A DNA stretch of 64,000 nt from positions 54,359,550-54,423,549 of the forward strand of contig NC_030817.1 of assembly GCF_001704415.2 (NCBI RefSeq), written 5' to 3'. Of this stretch, positions 10,928 to 22,283 are shown in pieces. The translations under genes were made by a program, and so were the position numbers. A model generated the notes under the pieces. The model was not told where the DNA came from and made no database searches. It saw nothing but the letters and a program-made list of their open reading frames with translations. This DNA comes from Capra hircus (lineage: Eukaryota; Chordata; Mammalia; Artiodactyla; Bovidae). The number at the start of each line of letters is the position of its first letter. The stretch's first letter is position 1.

Positions 10928-12529
10928 ACTTTTCATTATCTGAATCGAACATGGTTTTCATTCGAGTGGGAGGATGAATGAGTTTAAATGTACAGTGTGA
11001 GACTGCGTCATTTCAATGTGATCATTTCAACCACATGTGTAGACATATCTGAAAAGATAAAGAAAACATACCAAGAAGTGGAATCACTGGATGGGGTAAT
11101 TAGGGCCAAATAAGTTTCCTTACTGTGTTTGTGTTTGTTTCTAAGTCTTTCAAGATTCCCACAGGACACATTGTGCTTAGGAATCAGGATGACGGACCTA
11201 CTGTACAGGGTACAGTAAATAGTATATAACTGTAGCAGATTTTGCCACCTTCTCTCTTGGACGATGAATATTTCCTGTATAACTAACCTCAAAATCATTG
11301 AGTGAAACAGCCATCATTATTTAATTTATGAACATTAAACTGAAGATTAACTTTGTTTTAATGGCTATATTGGTATCAGCCCTTGTCTTAAAATGTCATG
11401 CTCACAGAAATTGAGTTATTTCACAGTGCATCCATTTTCCACTCTTTTGCCCTCCAAATATCTGTCTATTTCTATATTTCTTCTCTCTCTGAGTCCTTAT
11501 TAAAGCTGTCTTTCTTTAAAAAAGGAAATATTTTGTGTCCACTTCAAGCCTACACTGTTCACCAAAGTTTCCTGCATATATAGACGAATCTCTTTCCCCT
11601 CCAGACTCCCACGGTGGGTGAATCAGGACCACATCTCTGAGCAGCTGACTGCATACTATCTTGTGTAGTCAGATGCCTGGCTCTTCCTGAGTGTGAGGGT
11701 TTTTTTTTTTTTTTCCTAACTAGCTGGTATATTTCTTAAAGCTACGTGATACATGTAGTCCTTCCCAGGTGCCTTGAGCCCTTAACAACATATTCAACAC
11801 ATCAGGTACGGAGACAAACTTACGCTGAGTGGATTAGGTAAGGAGACATGCTTTTTTTCATTCCTATTTCCCCTGTGTGATAAGCTCTGAGATCTTGAGC
11901 TGCTCAGGAAGGCTTTATTAACCACAGTTACAAGACTACTGCTGTTTTTCTGGTTTGTTCTCTCTTGCCTTCTGGTTTCTCTCCTGTCAACAACCTTATC
12001 TAGTGACCTTTGTTTGGAGAAGTTCACTGACCCATATGCCAAGTGAAGCTCAGGAAAAGAAGGGAAAATGACCATAAATACCTGTACACCTGTTGTTTGA
12101 TCTGACTGTAAGTTTGGGGATGATCAAGGAACTGTTTGCTTGTGCTAACTCTATTTTCCAAGTAACAAAGTATTTGAGGCATCAACTACTACTACTATGA
12201 CAGACAGTGTATACAAAAAATTGTAGAGACTGACCTAAACAGCTTTTATTCTCAAAAAAGAGCATGTCTCTAAAAGCCACTGGTTGAGGAAACTTATTCA
12301 GCCTCTCAAATAGTTTATATGGGCCTGTAATTTGATGCAGCATTAGATTTAGTTTACCATTGGCTTTAAATATTTTGAAAGCAAGACCAGGAATTTGCCT
12401 TCAGCAAGGCCAAGGGTTACTGGAGTGATCTTTATGTTTTATATCCCACATTACAATTTTTCTGAATGCTTCCAAAGGAGCATTTCTTTTCCTGACAGCT
12501 CATTGCACGCAGTATTATAGGTAACTGCA
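10928..12529. other. Unique sequence, no gene seen
   Basis: T runs occur at about 11700-11714. Open frames at 11008-11298 and 11794-12075 on the minus strand have no domain signature. No repeat assigned. Confidence 0.4.
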
Positions 12530-12570
12530 GGGTGGGGCGGGGGAGCGGTGGGTGTGGTGTGGTGGGAGGG
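12530..12570 (+). other. G-run cluster with G-quadruplex potential
   Basis: At least four runs of three or more G lie within 41 bases (12530-12532, 12534-12537, 12539-12543, 12550-12552, then 12564-12570), with loops of 1-6 bases for the first four. This is what the sequence shows; folding is inferred. Confidence 0.55.
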
Positions 12571-12796
12571 CCGGTATTTTGCTCTTCAGTTCTACTGCAG
12601 CCAGGAATAGGGTGAAGTCAGCAAGGGACCTAGGATGCAAAACTCTCAGGGCTGTGGTTTCAGATTCACTGTATCAGGTTGAGGAGGCAGAAATGGCTTT
12701 AACAGTTTGCTTGCTTGGTTAACTGAAACCTGCACCTAAAGGTAGTCAAAACTAAATGAAGTTAAAATCCCAGAACTTCCCTAGTGTGCTGCAGAG
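12571..12796. other. Unclassified
   Basis: No gene or repeat recognised up to the BovB TSD. Confidence 0.35.
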
Positions 12797-12807
12797 TAAG
12801 TTATCTA

Positions 12808-13069
12808 GGACTGATGCTAAAGCTGAAGCTCCAGGATTTTGGCCATCTGATGCGAACAGCTGACTCACTGGAAAAGTCCCTGATGCTGGGAAAGATTGAG
12901 GGCAGAAGGAGAAGAGGGTGTCAGAAGATGAAATGGCTGGATGGCATCACCGATGCAGTGGACATGAACTTGGGCAAACTCTGGGAGATGGTGAGGGACA
13001 GGGAGGCCTGGCATGCTGCAGTCTATGGAGTCACAAGGAGTTGGACATGACTGAGAGACTGAGCAACAA
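12808..13069 (+). mobile_element. 5'-truncated BovB LINE with perfect 11-bp TSD
   Basis: This is the last about 260 bp of BovB in sense, coding for the end of ORF2 ('[16 protein letters not shown]' to 'VYGVTRSWT') and then the short 3' end. The open frame 12784-13050 is this piece plus upstream chance sequence. Flanking 'taagttatcta' at 12797-12807 and 13070-13080 is an exact target-site duplication. Confidence 0.95.
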
Positions 13070-13080
13070 TAAGTTATCTA

Positions 13081-13339
13081 AAGTCTTAGGGAGCTTAGAG
13101 TGCTCGAGTGGGTTTATCAGGTAAGACCTGCTCATCACATCCCCTGAAGAGTTATAAACACATTCTTTTTACCAAGGTTGTGAATAATACATTTGCAAGG
13201 GAGATCCAGCTCCTTAAAGAGATTTGTGGTGGTTGTTCTCATAAAGGTTATTAATAATAGTGGAAACTGCAGTCATTAAACTAGGCTTAGAATACATTAT
13301 ATGAATAGAGGTACCACGATCTAGAAAAATCTTCATATT
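13081..13339. other. Unclassified, upstream of the ERVL remnant
   Basis: May be part of the same provirus, but I cannot show it. Confidence 0.3.
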
Positions 13340-13717
13340 GACTCCTTTATCCAATGAGTGAGAACTACTCTGGCAAAAATGGCCAAATGGAAGCCACTGA
13401 AATTGTCTCTGTCCACCAAAGTAGTAAGCCAAAACCAATACCACATTTCTGGAAGGATTATGAAGGTTAGTAACACCATCAAGGACTTGGAGGAGGTAGG
13501 GATGGTGATTCCTATCACCGCCTCACTCAACAACGCAGAAGACGCAAATATCCTGAAAAACGACTATGGATTATCATAAACTTAACCAGGTAGATAAGAT
13601 AACCTGTCCTGTGGACATCAGTGAGTTTATTTCCTCGGCCACCTTGATCCTTGCCCAGTGGGATCACAGACAAAGTAGTTTTGGTGACAAGGCAGGGGTT
13701 ATGCATGTGTTCAATAA

Positions 13718-13771
13718 TATGGACTTCCAATATGCAAGTGCAATTATGGACTTCCAATATGGAAGTGCAAT
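13718..13771 (+). repeat. 27-bp tandem duplication inside the pol remnant
   Basis: Two adjacent 27-bp units (13718-13744 and 13745-13771) built around 'tatggacttccaatat' differ at one base. Being 9 codons long, the duplication keeps the local frame. Confidence 0.9.
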
Positions 13772-13962
13772 CTGGCTTCTGACTTTACAGAATGCCCAAT
13801 CTGCCAACAGCCTGCTGAGCCCTTGGTATGGCATCTCTCCCCAGGAGGATCACTCATTTACCTGGTTGTATATATTGAAACACTTCTAGCATGGAAGGAG
13901 CAGAACTGTGTTCTCACTGGAATAGACACTTACTTTAATCTACATTTTCCTCCCCCGTGTCT

Positions 13963-14166
13963 ATTAGTTGCTCAGTCGTGTTCAACTCTTTGTGACCCCA
14001 TGGACTGCTGTCCTCCAGGCTCCTCTGTCCATGGGATTTTCCAGGCCAGAATACTGGAGTGGGTTGCCATTTCCTTCTCCAGGGGATCTTCCTGACCCAG
14101 GAGTTGAACCAAGGTTTCCTGCATTGCAGGCAGATTCTTTACCATCTGAGTCACCAGAGAAGCCCC
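13963..14166 (-). mobile_element. Bov-tA SINE inside the ERVL integrase region
   Basis: Plus strand reads 'agttgctcagtcgtgttc', the BovA body, then the complement of the tRNA-like head ending 'gagtcaccagagaagccc'. It splits the integrase core of the retroviral relic, so it inserted after the provirus had settled. Confidence 0.93.
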
Positions 14167-14959
14167 ACTTGCAATATTTCTAGCAAAACCACCATCCATT
14201 GACTTGAGATGCCCTCTTCATCACCGTAACATTCTACACAGCCAATCTTCTGATCAAGGAACTCATTCTACAGCAAATGAAACAGAAATGGGCCCATGCT
14301 CATGGTCTTATATTTCCTCCAATCCCTCCTAAAGTAGCTGGCCTAGTAGAAAAGTGGAATGGCTTTCAAAACTCAGAGTAACAACTGAGCAGCAAGACCT
14401 TGCAGGGCTGGGACAGTGTTCTACAGGAGACAGTATGTGCTCTAAATCAGCCACCAACAGGTGGTAGTACCTCTCCCATTGACAAGATTTGTGGGGCTGT
14501 AATCAGCAGTGGAAATGGCTGAGCCATCTCTTCTTAGTGATCTGCTAGAAACATTTTTGTGTCTTGTTCCCACAAGTGAGGGATCTGCTACAAGACAAGC
14601 TTTCTGAAGGAAGAATATTTCTCCCATGGGACAGAGCAATGGTTCTTTGAAACTGAAACTTGAAATTGCCACCTGGCCATTTTGTGATTGTCAAGCCAGT
14701 GAATCAACAGACAAAAGAGGGAACTATTCTACTGAAAGGGTGACAGAGCTTGACTACAGGAGGAAACCGGTTTGCTCCTACATAGTTAAGGAAAGGAGGA
14801 ATATGTTTGAAATGCAAGAAATTCCCTGGAGTCCCTTCACACTCCCCTGATCTATGATTAAATCATGTTAGAAGAAGCAGACAAGATTAACTGTAGTAAT
14901 TTTGAGTATTTCCTTCTTATTTTGAATATAAAATATTTGTGCATATATAAAGGATAAAG

Positions 14960-15187
14960 CGTTTCCCAAGTGGCTCGGTGGTAAAGAATCCACCTGCCAA
15001 GCAGGAGACACAGGTTCAATCCCTGGGTCAGGAAGAGCCCCTGGAGAAGGAAATGGTAACCCACTCCAGTATTTTTACTTGAGAAATTCCACCCACAGAG
15101 GAGCCTGGCAGGCTACATTCCATGGGGTCACAAAGAGACACGGCTTAGCAACTATTTAATAAAACAAAACAACAACGACAAATCAAC
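14960..15187 (+). mobile_element. Bov-tA SINE with 11-bp TSD (one mismatch)
   Basis: The tRNA-like head 'caagtggctcggtggtaaag' with B-box-like 'ggttcaatccc', the BovA body and an 'aacaacgaca' tail. Flanking repeats 'aaaggataaag' (14949-14959) and 'aaagaataaag' (15188-15198) differ at one base. Confidence 0.94.
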
Positions 15188-15199
15188 AAAGAATAAAGA

Positions 15200-15440
15200 A
15201 AGAGGCTCTATCTAGATTTTAAATCTCAACTTTGCCATTTACTAGTTCTGTGACTAGATTGAGTTAAAAAAAAAAAAAAAACACACCTCTCCAGGTCTGC
15301 CTCTACAAAATGAGAATAATTATACTATCTTCCTCAAAGGAGTTCTACAAATTTTAAATGGGTTAATACCTTTTCAGCACTCAGAATCGTGCCAGGCCCG
15401 GAGGAAGCATTCAGGGATAGCTGTCATTATTAGGACAGGC
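15200..15440 (+). mobile_element. MIR SINE with an internal A run
   Basis: MIR landmarks in sense: 'gccatttactagttctgtga', 'tacaaaatgagaataattat', 'gtgccaggcccggaggaag'. A 16-base A run (about 15266-15281) has replaced part of the core. Confidence 0.75.
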
Positions 15441-16695
15441 TGTAGTATCAGAGAAAGCAGATTCCTACAGACATGGTTGTCTCCCCTTCAGTGGAAACTT
15501 TCCCTAAGATGTTCCCCCAGTCCCCAAAATCCTACACAGAAAGGGACAAATCCCCAGGCTTAAATTTCCTTTTGCTTGCTTGGCATTTTGCAAGGGACCC
15601 TTCCCAGTAAATGCCAATAAGCCTTGCCTGCATATTCAAGTCATCCTCTTGCACTTTTGTGAAGATACTCTGAAAATAGCTTTTGCATGAGAAAGGGACT
15701 TAGGGGAGGGTTAAAAATGCTAAAATTTGACCAAGTCTCCAAACGAAAAATACAGCTTTAGGGGAAACCAGAGACATCTTCCTCTTTTTCTTTCACTCTC
15801 GAAATGCATTATGATGAAGAATGCCTCAGGGCTGGTGTATGCAAACTTCCACTGTGCTTATGGAGAAAGATTATAATTGAATTCTCTATAATGATGGGCC
15901 AAAAAAAAGACCCAGACAGACAAGGCTCAGAGGCTGCGGATCAGCCCAGTTTGGCTTCTAGCCCACAGCACCTACAATTATTCTGCAGTGATTTTTATTT
16001 ATCTATTTAGTGCTCCCACTAGGCAAGGAGAGAGAGAAAGAGCAAGAGGGAGAATCTAGTCATAATTCAGCCCTCATGGTTAGGCAGCAAGCTCGAAATT
16101 GAAAAAGTTATTCAAATGGATAATGAAATGGGGCTGAGTTTCTAATGTCCTCCTCCATGGGAAAATGGCATAAATTGTGGGACTTTGCAAATGGCTTACA
16201 CACTGCTTGTGATGAGATTATTTAAGAATCAGCTCACTGATGTTATACCAGGGCATCATCCCAGGGTGAGTGGTGGGCCTCTGTATTCTGAATCAAAAGG
16301 CAGAACAGAGTCTTTGCATTTGGTCTTGAAAGGTCAGTGACAGCCACCAAATGAAAGGAGGGCCCCCTTTTGTGCTACTCAGACACTGATGGGTAAGAAT
16401 GGGGGTAAGAATTGCTCTTTAAGGATGTGGCTCTGGGTAAAATATATTCAAATACGATCAAACAACCAGTGTGTTTCTGGATGCAGCTGAGTCGGGAGAG
16501 GAACGGTTGACAATATGATTACATCTGACAAACACAGCATGTGACTGATTCCAGTTTCTAGGGGAGCTGTGGTCAATACTGCACTTCTACCCCCACCTGT
16601 TTTAAAGGTCAGCCTTGAAATTGTCCCCCCATTTTAAGAGCTGGCAAAAGACACATGGTGATCACTTGCACACCCTCACTCAATGCCCCCAAAGT
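15441..16695. other. Unique sequence, no gene seen
   Basis: A 68-residue open frame at 15804-16010 has no recognised domain. No named repeat found; this is one of the longer clean stretches of the window. Confidence 0.4.
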
Positions 16696-16699
16696 TCAA

Positions 16700-16850
16700 T
16701 GTAAATTTTTTATTTACAAAGCACTTTCATTTACAACAGCTCAGGGAAGTGGGCATTTTATCACCATTTTGTAGTTCTGGAATAACTAAAGTTCAAGAAA
16801 GTAATTTGTATAGGTCACATGGTTAGTATGTTGAGCAGAGATGTGACCCT
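16700..16850 (-). mobile_element. MIR SINE remnant
   Basis: Complement of MIR: 'caaagcactttcatttacaa', 'atcaccattttgtag', then a worn 'aggtcacatggttagtatg'. Confidence 0.55.
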
Positions 16851-16949
16851 AAAGGTCAATAAGTTATCATCATATTTAAACTCATATCCCTTTCATAATT
16901 GGAAAATTAACACTCAGCTTTTAAAATTTGACACTTCAAGACCTAGAAT

Positions 16950-17450
16950 AGTACTATATAATACAACTTTCTGTGATGATGGAAAGGTTCTATAATCTGT
17001 GCTGTCCAGTATGGTAGCTACTAGCTTACTGTAAACACTGAACACTTAAAAAAATGGTTCAGTTCAGTTCAGTCGCTCAGTCGTGTCCAACTCTTTGAGA
17101 CTCCATGGACTGCAGCCCTCCAGGCTTCCCTGTCCATCACCAACTCCCAGAGCATACTCAAACTCATGTCCATTGAGTCAGTGATGCCATCCAACCATCT
17201 CATCCTCTGTCGTCCCCTTCTCCTCCGGCCCTCAATCTTTCCTAGCAACAGGGTCTTTTCTAATCACTCAGCTCTTCACATCAAGTGGCCAAAGCATTGG
17301 AGTTTCAGCTTCAGCATCAGTCCTTCCAATGTGGTTAAGTGTGATTAAAAAAGTAGTTGTGTGACTAAAAGTGGATTTTTAAATTTTATTAATTTATACT
17401 TATATTTAAAAATCATATGTGGCTAGTAGTTACCATACTCATCAAGAGAA
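16950..17450 (+). mobile_element. hAT-type non-autonomous DNA transposon (MER3/MER33-like), split by BovB
   Basis: Left part 16950-17053 holds 'acaactttctgtgatgatgg', 'ctgtgctgtccagtatggt' and 'gctactagcttactg'. The right part from about 17332 continues with 'tttttaaattttattaattt', 'catatgtggctagtagttac' and 'ccatactcatcaa'. The ends are roughly inverted copies of each other, as in such elements. The exact family name is uncertain. Confidence 0.6.
17056..17331 (-). mobile_element. 5'-truncated BovB LINE
   Basis: The plus strand starts with the BovB tail complement (repeated 'ttcag'), then 'cgctcagtcgtgtccaactc', and runs to 'cagcatcagtccttccaat'. It covers the end of ORF2 and the 3' end. It sits inside a hAT-type element; a short 'tggtt' at 17055-17059 and 17332-17336 may be the TSD. 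Confidence 0.92.
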
Positions 17451-17483
17451 ATTTACTCAACAATCAGGAAACGTGTGTGTATG

Positions 17484-17680
17484 GGCTCAGTCATGTTTGA
17501 CTCTTTTGCAACCCCATGGACTATAGCCCACCAGGCTCCTCTGTCCATGGAATATTCCAGGCAAGAATACTAAAGTGGGTAGCCATTTCCTTCTCAAGGG
17601 GATCTTCCCAACCCAGGGACTGAACCTGGGTCTCCTGCATTGGCAAACACATTCTTTACCATAGCACCGCTTGGGAGGCT
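17484..17680 (-). mobile_element. Bov-tA SINE
   Basis: Complement of a Bov-tA from 'gctcagtcatgtttgactc' to the degraded head 'accatagcaccgcttggga'. No clear TSD. Confidence 0.92.
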
Positions 17681-18499
17681 GAAGTTCTACTCTAAACAAT
17701 TATAGAAATTTACAGCACATGCTCTAAGTCACACAGAATATTTCACATAATATCCAGCTAAGTTTGGTATCGATCAGGAAAGAATGGGGAGCTTTGAAGA
17801 AGTTTAACAAAATAGCTTAGAAATCTGAGGTCTCAGTGTTTCATATACATATATATCGATATTATTGCATTATTTTGTAAGTAGAAAAAGAAACTGGAAA
17901 AGAAACATAATCACTTAATTTTTCCCTGGTAGTGTCTTCTTCATGTAGAAGAATCATGGAGAAATTGTGCAGTTTGGAACTAGAGGCTTACTGCTGCTGA
18001 CAGAGAAATCAAGTATGGCCAGCGGGGGCTCCTCACCAGGAAACTCACAGCAGTAGCTATGGAGCAAACACTAGGACAGAAGTTTGAGGCAAAATGGCAG
18101 ATCTGAAACAAACGCAGGGTAAGCGCTCAGGATTCGGGCTCCAAGTAGAATAGTTGAAATAGTCAAGAGTTTGTCTCTTTGAAGCAATTAAATACAGGGC
18201 AAGAATTCAGGAAACTAAAAATTAAAAAGAAAAGTTTCAGATGCTACCAGATGTTTACTGTCAGAAGGTAGAGGAAGAAGGAAAATAACCCCTAGGATGG
18301 TCACTCTTTTGGGGGTGACTCCTGAGGGCCCAGGTTACAATTGTTTAAGGGTAACCCTTGGGACTGGAAGCAGAAAAATCAGATGTGACCTGTTGGTCAG
18401 GATGCTCCTGTTTGCAAGCAGAAGAATCCTCAGGTGACACTTTTTAAACAGTAAGGACATTAATTATTTTGAAGAATGAGAAGTCCAGAGGTAGGGTGG
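17681..18499. other. Unique sequence, no gene seen
   Basis: No frame, RNA gene or named repeat supported. Confidence 0.4.
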
Positions 18500-18655
18500 A
18501 TTCAGGGTTGCTTATTTTATCTCATTTATTTCTCACGACGATTTCATGAAGGAAGTGTATTTTATAGCCACAAAGAAATCAAGGCTTTCAGAGTTTTAAT
18601 TATCTGTCCAAAGACACACAGCTGGTAAGAGGCATTGTCAGCTTTAGTGCCACCT
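18500..18655 (-). mobile_element. MIR SINE remnant
   Basis: Complement of the MIR core: 'tcatttatttctcacgacg', 'aagaaatcaaggctttcag' and 'agacacacagctggtaagag'. Confidence 0.6.
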
Positions 18656-20080
18656 AAAGCTTTGGGTATAAAAAGTAACTAAATATTTCATTTTGGGGGG
18701 GTCTCACTGATATAAAGGATTTTCAGTGTTTTATGACAGCATTAGAACAAGGCTAGTGGATACAATTTCCAGTTGGCAAAGGTTGGAATTAATAGTGTAC
18801 AGAGACCATGAAGTCAGAGTCCAAATCACACAGCAGTTCAAACTGGAAATAAACCCTATAGTTCAAAACACAGAGCTTTCTATCAGAATTACTCGGTGTC
18901 ATCTCATGTTTCCGTCTCATGACGAAAGAATAATAAACAAGCAAACAAACAAATTAAAGCAAACAACACACCCCACGAGGTCTACCTTGTCTCTTGGCAG
19001 TCCTAGGCCCAACTCAGTGCCTGGCGGCTGTGATGTCAGCCTCGCTGCTTTTCCTGCGTGCTCCTAGTGGCTGTGTCCGGTAGAAATGAAGAGACTCTGA
19101 GGGGCAAAGTGAGACCGCAGACTCAGCATCTGCAACCAAGGGGGTCAAAATCCCAGGAGAAACTGCACCCTGCCCCCACCAAGCTCGTTCAAGGACAAAA
19201 GGGAGTCCTGGCCAAATCTAACGAAGTAGAATTTCAAATGATGAGACACTTGATCTTCCCTTTCTACTCAACATCTCAAACTGGATCAGGAATCAAAAGC
19301 TAGCAAAAAACAACAAACCCGTAAGCCTGTATGAAAAGGACTTCAAAATAGATGCAGCCTATATAGAACCTGGTCAGAGAGTATTATTTTCGACTGGAGA
19401 GAACTTCCATAACTGGAAGGCCTAAAACATACTCAGTAGATAGAGCTCAGGTTAGCTTAGCCTATGTGAAGAGCTAACATTATTTTTCAGAAGATAATTA
19501 TCCATTTATTATCTTATCTGTTGCCAATGTCATGTAACACTGAGAAGTTGATCAGTATACGGCCTAGAATGTCTAAGACTTGGGAATGGAAATAACTGCC
19601 AAATATGGATTAAATTGATAAAAATAATTCCAAACATGATTAGAGTCACTCTGTTGTATATCCTGCACAGCAGGTGGGAAATCCTTGAGAAGAATTAGGG
19701 AAAGGTTTAGGGAAAGCAGATTAATGGAGAAAAGATTAAATGTGTTTCAAAAGCAGTACAAAACATATTTTAAATGACAATCCTTCCATGGGCAATGTTA
19801 AAAGGTACTTGAGCACATGCAAAATTCAAGCCCTGGGTTTAAATGCTATGCAGTAATAAAGGGAAATGTATCCTGTGGCCCAGACTGTGCATGTGGGACA
19901 AACTTGGACTTCACAAATACAAGGGGTGGTGGAGTTATTTTTCTTTTCGTCTTCACATTTCATTACCTAACATTTCACTGTTATCTAGAAAAGCAACCTT
20001 ATTGTAAAGGATTCAAACACTACAAAATTATATAAAATGAAATGCAAAGAGGGTCAAAACCCCCTACGTGGCCCTCCCTC
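18656..20080. other. Unique sequence, no gene seen
   Basis: Open frames at 18726-19067 (113 residues) and 19058-19303 show no domain, signal peptide or start context that would support a gene. A short 'aaacaagcaaacaaacaaa' tract lies near 18937. Confidence 0.4.
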
Positions 20081-20084
20081 CCCC

Positions 20085-20380
20085 ATACACACATTCCCAG
20101 GTGAGTTAACTAGTACTTCTGATCATCTCCTATCCATATACCTATAGCCACAGATACACATGTATTTTGTTTTTGTTTCCCACACAAATATAAGTAACAA
20201 TTGTTACTTGCTTTTTTCACATGTTAATGTATCCAGGTACTATTTTTCATGTCAGTACATATATATATCTACTTTATTTTTAATGGCTAACATAGTACCT
20301 CAGAACATGGATATTCGATAATTTATTTAGCTAGTGTCACACTGATGATATTTGCAATGCTTTTTTATAATAAGTTTTCA
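20085..20380 (-). mobile_element. L1M 3'-region remnant
   Basis: Complement of an old L1 3' end: 'tccatatacctatagccaca', 'gttacttgcttttttcacat', 'tttttcatgtcagtacatat', 'ctactttatttttaatggct' and 'ataatttatttagctagtg', in the usual order. Confidence 0.65.
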
Positions 20381-20806
20381 AAGAAAGGCTTGTTTGCCCA
20401 CTTATTAAGAGATATGAGGAAAGACTCACTTCTGATCATCATAATGCTACCTCTATTGGCCAAGGCCAGATAGCCACTACCATGACCTCCTTCTCTTTGC
20501 TTACTCTCAGCATACACTGTGCCATTTGATCCTCAGTCCCAGTGGCAGCCGTAAAGCGTCATGATTCTTCTCCAGTGTTTGGCACCACAGGGGGTCAGTT
20601 CCCTAGCGGTACTCCTATGCTTCTACACATCTCGAGAGCAGAGGCAGTCATGGCCTTTTTGTGGAATGCCAACCTCTGCAACAAAGAACAGATTAGCTTG
20701 TTGTTCATTATCTTTATTTTGTCTGGACAAAATGTCTCCTTCCAGAGCAAATGGCAACTTTGTGTGAGTTCATTATGAAAGACTTGCATTACCTAAGTCT
20801 GAGTGC
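20381..20806. other. Unique sequence, no gene seen
   Basis: Two overlapping plus-strand frames (20542-20778 and 20561-20767) and a minus-strand one cover the same bases without a domain. Confidence 0.35.
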
Positions 20807-21022
20807 TTGTTTAGTTACTTCAGTCAAGTCCGATTCTTTGTGACCCCATGGACTGTAGCCCTCCAGGCTCCTCTGTCCATGGGATGATCCGAGCAGGAAC
20901 ACTGGAGTGGGTTGCCATGCCCTCCTTTAGGGAGTCTCCCCAACCCAGGGACCCAATCCATGTCTCCCGCAGCTCCTGCCCTGGCAGGCAGATTCTTTGC
21001 CACTGAACCACCTGGGAAGCCC
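20807..21022 (-). mobile_element. Bov-tA SINE
   Basis: Plus strand reads 'tagttacttcagtcaagtcc' to 'ccactgaaccacctgggaag'. An extra short 'agctcctgcc' motif lies in the tRNA-related part. The minus-strand frames over it (20820-21212 and 20824-21039) are family-typical chance frames. Confidence 0.93.
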
Positions 21023-21419
21023 AGCCTAAGCTTGGACACCCCCAGCTGTGAGAACCCACTGTGTGCACAGCATTCACCTGGGCCACTTCAGGCACCCCGC
21101 GGGAACTGGGAAGAGAAAAACCGATGAGAACATTAAACCCACACTGTCGGCTCTGATAGAGTAACAGAGGCCTTTGTTTCTGGCCCAGGAGTCTCATGTC
21201 TTCTGCCAGCACTGATAAAACTGAAGGAGGCTAACTTGTTAGCTAGCAAGTAGAGTAAAGTCTTAGACTCTTTAGTTTTTGACAACTATACAGTGCATGG
21301 AACTGCCATTCATCCACTAGAAAGAAAAAACGCTCTCAAACCTTCAACTCTTCCACCTTTTTATACAGTTCAACACAAGTTTTGCTGATATCCCATATAA
21401 ATATAGGACCGCTTAAAAC
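21023..21419. other. Unclassified, no gene seen
   Basis: No frame or repeat assigned. Confidence 0.35.
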
Positions 21420-22050
21420 TTTGTACTCTTTGCCCAGAATGCCTTACTCCTACTTCTTGTCCTATTACTTATGCCAGTTCTTCAAATCCTAGTTCAAGTT
21501 TTACTTCCTCAGGGAAGGTTAATGCTTCCCAGTTCCATAGCTCTGTAAAATCCTTCTACTTATGCCCAACATCCCTTCTTCATAGCACTTGTCACAGTTG
21601 ATATTTTATCTTTAATTTTTATTGGACAATAATTGCTTTACAATGTTGTATTAGTTTCTGCTGTACAACAATGTGAATCAGCTATATGTACATATATATC
21701 CCCTCCATCTTGAGACCCCCTCCAACCCCACCCGCATCCCACCCCTCTAGGCATCACAGAGCACCAAGCTGAGCTCCCTGGGCTACACAGCAGCTTCCCA
21801 CTAGACATCTATTTTACACATGGGAGTGTATATATGTCAACGCTACTCTCTCAATTCATCCCACCTACATCTACCCCCCTCTGAATTCTATTTATTTATA
21901 TTATTTGATCATATCTGAGCTGCTTTCTCCCACTCTGGACTATAAGCTCTGTAGAGAGAAGGATCGTGCCTATTTCCTACTCACTGTAGGGTATTTATTA
22001 TCGAGATCATTGTTCAATAAATATGGATTGAATGCTGAATGAACAGAAAA
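21420..22050 (+). mobile_element. L2 3' end split by an L1-BT insertion
   Basis: Left part to about 21605 has 'gcccagaatgccttactcc', 'aagttttacttcctcaggg' and 'catagcacttgtcacagttg'. The right part from about 21893 resumes with 'ctgctttctcccactctgga', 'ctataagctctgtagagag' and 'gttcaataaatatggattga'. The two halves join in L2 order, so the L1 between them is a later insertion. Confidence 0.75.
21606..21892 (-). mobile_element. L1-BT-type 3' end
   Basis: Complement of the bovine L1 3' end: 'gctttacaatgttgtattag', 'tgtacaacaatgtgaatcag', 'gagctccctgggctacacag' and 'tctattttacacatgggag'. It interrupts an L2 copy. Confidence 0.88.
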
Positions 22051-22059
22051 GGTAGGAAA

Positions 22060-22170
22060 TGTTATCTCAGTTTTATAGATGAGAAAATTGAAGCTAAGAG
22101 ATAAATTTCTTGTGGTCACACACAGCTACCTAAGGGGGCAGCATGAAGTCTGAAACTTAGTTTTTCTAAA
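22060..22170 (-). mobile_element. MIR SINE remnant
   Basis: Complement of MIR: 'ctcagttttatagatgagaa', 'attgaagctaagagataaa' and 'gtggtcacacacagctacc'. Confidence 0.65.
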
Positions 22171-22283
22171 AGTATGAGTTGCTTTTCATTAAGGTTGTTC
22201 ATGTAAATCCAAGGCAGACTAAAAAGGTCTGTGTGAGGGTAACAGTATATAGAAGAGTCTGAAGGGAGGTTTATTCTAGAAAA

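Larger units (their letters stand above)
13340..14880 (+). pseudogene. pol: Endogenous retrovirus pol remnant (ERVL type), broken
   Basis: A decayed retroviral pol relic in sense. Order seen: the start of the RT domain (frame 13358-13579, with 'NTIKDLEEVGMVIP' and then 'MDYHKLNQV' at 13566); after a large internal deletion, an integrase zinc-finger-like part and the first part of its core (13640-13960, with 'WYGISPQEDHSFTW' and, in another frame, 'VLTGIDTY'); then past a Bov-tA the rest of the core ('SDQGTHST' near 14250) and a dUTPase-like tail (14550-14850, with 'SNGSLKLKLEIATWPF'). Frames change several times and stops occur throughout. No LTR or PBS was recognised beside it. The ERVL call rests on the pol order with a dUTPase-like region after integrase, a known feature of that class. 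It is non-functional. Confidence 0.65.

Noticed and set aside
10524..10961. 145-residue open frame on the minus strand
   Set aside because: Crosses a tRNA-type SINE and its poly-T end; composition is not gene-like.
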